A stretch of 12,455 nucleotides of DNA from Phoronis pallida (taxonomy: Eukaryota; Phoronida; Phoronidae), in NCBI GenBank assembly GCA_028565715.1, contig JAOXYC010187467.1, positions 1 through 12,455 on the forward strand, read 5' to 3'. Both the position numbers and the translations under genes were made by a program. The notes beneath the pieces were generated by a model. The model was given only the letters and a program-made list of their open reading frames with translations, was not told the DNA's origin and did not search any database. This document shows, piece by piece, positions 9,119 through 12,455 of this stretch (the stretch's first letter is position 1; every line of letters begins with the position of its first letter).

Positions 9119-9408
9119 CAGGAATATGAAGATATCAATTAATCAATTTCCTTTTATCTAGAAGTTTCTTTTTCACTATACCCAGCCTGTTGTATACCAC
9201 TGGCCTTTTTAGCTTTATCAGCATAGCTATCCTTTATAATATATTAAATTACATTGGTTGTATTGGTGGGAAGGAGTTAAGGATATCAGTGTTGTTTACT
9301 GCCTAGCCTATAAATATATATATGTATAGGCACTATACAGCAGGCTGGGTAGGCTATAGTGAAAAAGAAACTTCTAGAGAAAAGAAAAGTGATATCTTCA
9401 TATCCCTG
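9119..9408. mobile_element. MITE-like foldback element with long inverted arms
   Basis: The left arm (9119-9196) and right arm (9334-9408) are inverted copies. Both begin CAGGRATATGAAGATATCA, then a T-rich variable patch, then a perfectly matching 23-base block (from CTAGAAG to CACTATA), then CCCAGCCTGYTGTATA. About 137 bases of unrelated sequence with no coding frame lie between. TGACAA flanks both ends (9113-9118 and 9412-9417), but three extra bases separate it from the right arm, so the duplicated target site is not certain. The CAGGG-like tip recalls non-autonomous hAT elements. With no transposase present, that assignment is a guess. Confidence 0.72.
9306..9331. repeat. AT-rich near-palindrome inside the foldback element
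   Basis: GCCTATA is followed by an alternating AT tract and then TATAGGC. The 26 bases pair with themselves almost perfectly and form a small hairpin nested inside the larger inverted structure. Confidence 0.6.
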
Positions 9409-9419
9409 TGTTGACAACC

Positions 9420-9646
9420 GCACCGCACTGCACACTGCAAAGGCGCAGCCTATCACAAACAACTAGCACCAAGATTGCGGCGCCAAACAAGCAGACCTTG
9501 CCAAATCTCTTTTGAAAGTGAACAGGTGAAACGTATGTCATAGTGTCAACTCATAACTCTCACTTTGTTTGGATGTGCCTCCTTTGCCAATTGGTGTAGT
9601 ATTAAATTCAACTTATACCAAATTATTGTGATTATTTTATTTACAG
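9420..9646 (+). promoter_or_regulatory. Probable promoter, non-coding exon 1 and intron 1 of the zinc-finger gene
   Basis: The 9420-9525 segment is CpG-containing and includes AAGATTGCGGC (9471-9481), one base from the YY1 element AAGATGGCGGC that often marks starts of TATA-less genes. A donor AACAG|gtgaaa at 9526 and an acceptor tttacag ending at 9646 define a 121-base intron. The following exon carries the rest of the 5' UTR and the start codon. Confidence 0.4.
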
Positions 9647-9840
9647 GATGATAGGATGACCCTGGACAACTGGTGGAGAGATGGTTAGATGTAAATTGCA
9701 ACAACAGGGTTAGCTGCTACATACAGTCCGCAGTCAACTATTTTAAACATGATCACTTACCCAAAGTGGAATCTGAATCAGTGATTTAAAAAGCACCAAT
9801 CTGCTTCATCTGGCACCTGTTGGCAATTCTCTGAACAAGT

Positions 9841-11665
9841 ATGGCTGATGATACTCACACAAAGGAAATGATTAGTGTGGTTGTAGATAATGCAAAAACA
9901 GGATCAAGCAAAGTCTATGAATCCGCTGTTGTAGAAAAATTTCTATGTCCAGTTCAAAACTTTGTCCAGTCAACGGAGTATGTCATCCAGGGGAGCGAGG
10001 CCAATGATCAGACACTGCAGCCGAAAATACAGTTAATTGTTAACCAAGAAATAAAATCACAACCGAGTAAAGACTCGAGCAGCTCAGTGATCGCATTAGG
10101 TGTTCCCCAAATATCCATGACAATTGTGAGTGATGGCTGTGATGGGACGGAAGAATCTTCAAATGTTGATAGTAGTTCCGTGTTAAAAGACAAACCCTTC
10201 AAATGTAGCCTGTGTAATGAACGGTTCACTAGTAAAGGCAACTTGTCCAGGCATAGTCTCGTACACACTGTTCATATCCAGGTTTGCTATTATTTTATTT
10301 AGATGCAAATTGTGTCTGGGCAGGATTATTTCACTGCCTGTCCATACTGAATGACAATGTTTGAAAATTGTTCTTCTCACAGAGGACCAAATTTTAACAA
10401 ACTACACAATTGTCAACATAAGAATGAAATTGCAATGCTGCAAAGTTAATGACCCACAACTCAATGGGTGTGTCACATTTATTATCACCAAATAAATTTG
10501 TACATGTTTTTGTATCGGCACTATTTTTGAAGTACAAATGGGTAGCCCACACTCAGGTCAGCCCACCCCAGCTTTTTTAACATTCTCAAATTTTCAGGTT
10601 ATAACACGAGCACTGGGTATGGCACTTATGTTAATTCTATTTGTTTTTTTGCAGGAGAGTCAAGACCGCTTCACATGTACAGAATGTGGCCGTCACTTTA
10701 TTCAACAGTGTGATCTCAACCGGCACAAGCAAGTCCATACCAAGAACCAGCCTTATAAATGCCATCTATGTGATAACGCATATCTACGGAAAAGTGACCT
10801 GTCGGCACATGTCAGGTTTCATAATAAACAGAAAGTGTTCAAATGTGAACATTGCTCTAAGGGCTTTTGTCAATCAGGTTAGGTTTAAGTTATACATCGC
10901 TACTAGTGAATGTGAAATTATCAACTATTGAATGAGGTCTATTGCGTTGGATTGTTTGTTACAAACTGCATCCATTCCTTACACTCATCTGAACATATAA
11001 ATACCTTCGCTTCTTCCGGAAATCTCTATACAGGCTGCCAATGTAAAATCAACTGAATGTATTAACACCGTGTTTGTGATAAAGAATGAAGGTAGTAACA
11101 AGAATTGCAGGGAAAAATGATCAAATTGTGTAAAAGAAACTGATGAAATATCGTATTTCAATAGTTGATAATTATACCTCTGTAAGTAGTGATGTATGAG
11201 TTTAAATAGTTCCAGAGTAGATTTTGGAATAATTATTCATTTGTGAAAGTGTTGATTTTTGCAAAGATGTGCTTACCATCATGGACAAAATTTCAAAAGT
11301 CAATTTCTTTATGATTGACCGTGAGGCCATGACTTACTCAGAAAAAATTACAGATATCCAAATGTTGCGTTATTATACAAGTTTTAAAATTAATATCAAA
11401 AGCAAGTTTTGATTTATACAAGATCTTAAATCAAATATCTCTATTTAATTACAACCACTTGATAATTTGTAATCTTTGTTTTTCAGGGGATCTTAATCGT
11501 CATGTGCGAACGATACACCTGAAGCTAAAGAAGTTGAGTTGTAATCTGTGTCAGCGTAAATATGTGTCCGAAAAGACTCTGTTGAGACATACACAGACCG
11601 CTCACAGAGACGTTATTATTAACTCGTGGACTGATAGTAATACCATTCAAACTCCAACTGAATGA
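9841..11665 (+). CDS. Five-finger C2H2 zinc-finger protein
   Basis: Coding exons are 9841-10281, 10655-10877 and 11487-11665 (phase 0, then phase 1), giving 280 residues. An in-frame TGA six bases before the ATG fixes the start within this exon. Residues 1-118 are Ser/Val/Gln-rich, acidic and apparently unstructured, with no KRAB, BTB, SCAN or ZAD domain that I can see. Five fingers follow, with zinc ligands C122/C125/H138/H142, C155/C158/H171/H175, C183/C186/H199/H203, C211/C214/H227/H232 and C240/C243/H256/H261. The second intron splits finger 4 within its helix. Linkers are degenerate: only the finger 2-3 linker (HTKNQPYKC) resembles TGEKP, and fingers 1 and 2 are separated by a longer linker at an exon junction. 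A short 19-residue tail ends the protein. It is most likely a nuclear sequence-specific DNA-binding protein. I cannot assign an ortholog. Confidence 0.85.
10282..10654 (+). other. First coding-region intron of the zinc-finger gene
   Basis: The donor is ATATCCAG|gtttgc and the acceptor is tttttttgcag|GAG. Reading frame is kept across it. The open frames that extend into this stretch from either side lose zinc-finger character at these points. Confidence 0.7.
10878..11486 (+). other. Second coding-region intron of the zinc-finger gene
   Basis: The donor is CAATCAG|gttagg and the acceptor is tgtttttcag|GGG. Splicing in phase 1 restores CQSGDLNRHVRTIH and so completes finger 4 with the normal 12-residue spacing. 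Nothing else was recognised in the 609 bases. Confidence 0.75.
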
Positions 11666-11784
11666 CATTTAAAAGTCACATATCTAGCTATTTAAGTTGC
11701 ACACAAAATATTGTAACACATTTCTTTAAACGATATGCTTGTCTTCGTCCAAAATCCTTATGTTCTACTAGATAAATGACATAA

Positions 11785-11886
11785 AACTGGTATATTTGAA
11801 TCTACAAAAAAAAACATATGTTCAGGGTATTTTCAGTGAACCAGGATGTGTAGATTTTTATAGAGATTCAAATATTAATACCAGTT
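11785..11886 (+). repeat. Inverted repeat / hairpin in the 3' UTR of the zinc-finger gene
   Basis: AACTGGTATATTTGAATCT (11785-11803) pairs with the inverted copy at 11864-11886, which has a four-base TTAA/TAAT insertion. The loop is about 60 bases. In the transcript this would form an imperfect stem close to the stop codon. It may be a decayed foldback element. Confidence 0.6.
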
Positions 11887-12091
11887 ATTCATTGTTTTAA
11901 CCATTCCAACTATTTATTTTATAACTGGTTATACCATGAGAAGAATTTTCCTCCCGATAGGGCCTACTGCTTTTAATGCATGTTGTCATAAATAATGTAA
12001 AATGGACCTGGCATTACTTTGGCATTTATTTCATAATTCACACTCTGGTTGTTTGGAGCACAGTTGAATTCACAGTAATTTTGAAATAGGA

Positions 12092-12137
12092 ATTACTTTA
12101 AATTAATTACTTTAAATTAATTATAAATATTTATAAT
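12092..12137. repeat. 14-base tandem repeat plus 18-base perfect palindrome
   Basis: ATTACTTTAAATTA occurs twice in tandem (12092-12105 and 12106-12119). It is followed directly by ATTATAAATATTTATAAT (12120-12137), a perfect palindrome ending three bases before the polyadenylation signal. Confidence 0.75.
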
Positions 12138-12140
12138 TCA

Positions 12141-12146
12141 AATAAA
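12141..12146 (+). terminator. Polyadenylation signal of the zinc-finger gene
   Basis: AATAAA lies about 475 bases after the TGA at 11663-11665 and is followed by a T/G-rich stretch (TGTAAATATTGTTTTCC). Confidence 0.55.
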
Positions 12147-12150
12147 GACT

Positions 12151-12354
12151 TTTATTGAGCACTGTAAATATTGTTTTCCATTTAATCCACATATTTGAAC
12201 ACAATTAAGTCCATCCATCAAATTTGTATCCATGATTTGCTGTCCTTGTCACAGAAAAATGTGCTTTCTCGGTATCAACATAATTATCCAGTTACTTGTG
12301 CGTTAATAGATTTCTGGCGTGCTCTTCCATTACTTCTTAGTTTCTAAGAAAAAC
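12151..12354 (-). other. Possible last exon of a convergent minus-strand gene (partial)
   Basis: On the minus strand a long pyrimidine tract ending TTTTCTAATTTCAG makes a strong acceptor at 12355. The exon that follows reaches a stop in every frame within about 25 bases (for example VFLRN then TAA), so almost all of it would be 3' UTR. AATAAA on the minus strand (12156-12151) would end it after about 200 bases. No protein can be identified from so short a coding end. The remainder of the gene would lie beyond the right edge. Confidence 0.3.
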
Positions 12355-12455
12355 CTGAAATTAGAAAAGAAAGAATGTGTTTAAAGATACTGTCTCCTTG
12401 TTGGTGAGGATCTGGGGTCAAAATTCAAATCAACTAGAATTTTTGTGTATGAGTC

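Noticed and set aside
10008-10380. Two minus-strand open frames
   Set aside because: Shadows of the first zinc-finger coding exon on the opposite strand.
10538-10654. Upstream extension of the finger 2-3 exon as coding sequence
   Set aside because: The stretch before tttttttgcag reads as low-complexity hydrophobic sequence and is better explained as intron; splicing from 10281 keeps the frame.
1-12455. CRISPR array, rRNA or tRNA gene, prokaryotic operon
   Set aside because: No regular spacers, no recognisable RNA gene fold, and genes are interrupted by spliceosomal introns.

Overview
The window is animal genomic DNA: AT-rich, with genes split by GT-AG introns, TATA and AATAAA signals, and metazoan protein families. 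No bacterial-style gene organisation is present. The phylum cannot be fixed from the sequence. A marine invertebrate is my best guess (ambulacrarian such as a hemichordate or echinoderm, or a lophotrochozoan), and that is inference.

Layout from left to right. (1) 1-1682 is mostly intergenic, with a small CpG-containing, promoter-like patch at the extreme left. (2) 1683-3073, plus strand: a small peptide-hormone precursor gene. It has a CRE-like site and a TATA box, a probable 5' UTR intron, a two-exon 93-residue precursor and an AATAAA. The precursor ends in a Lys-Arg site followed by a 20-residue peptide whose last nine residues, CYLHPLDCM, line up without gaps on insect allatostatin-C (CYFNPISCF). 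This is the most interesting object in the window. (3) 3074-4166 is AT-rich intergenic DNA with degenerate repeats. (4) 4167-8599, minus strand: a complete seven-exon gene for mitochondrial 4-hydroxy-2-oxoglutarate aldolase (HOGA1, 342 residues) with all catalytic landmarks. (5) 8600-9525 is a divergent promoter region holding a candidate CTCF-type site and a roughly 290-bp foldback (MITE-like) element with ~75-bp inverted arms. (6) About 9420-12146, plus strand: a gene for a five-finger C2H2 zinc-finger protein (280 residues, three coding exons plus a probable non-coding first exon), ending in a polyadenylation signal that is symmetric on the two strands. (7) 12151-12354, minus strand: the possible last exon of a convergent gene that continues out of the window.

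The three genes have no evident shared pathway: one makes a secreted signalling peptide, one a mitochondrial hydroxyproline-catabolism enzyme, and one a nuclear DNA-binding protein. HOGA1 is tail-to-tail with the peptide gene and head-to-head with the zinc-finger gene. All exon structures were built by hand from reading frames, splice consensus and protein similarity recalled from family knowledge. No transcript data were available.
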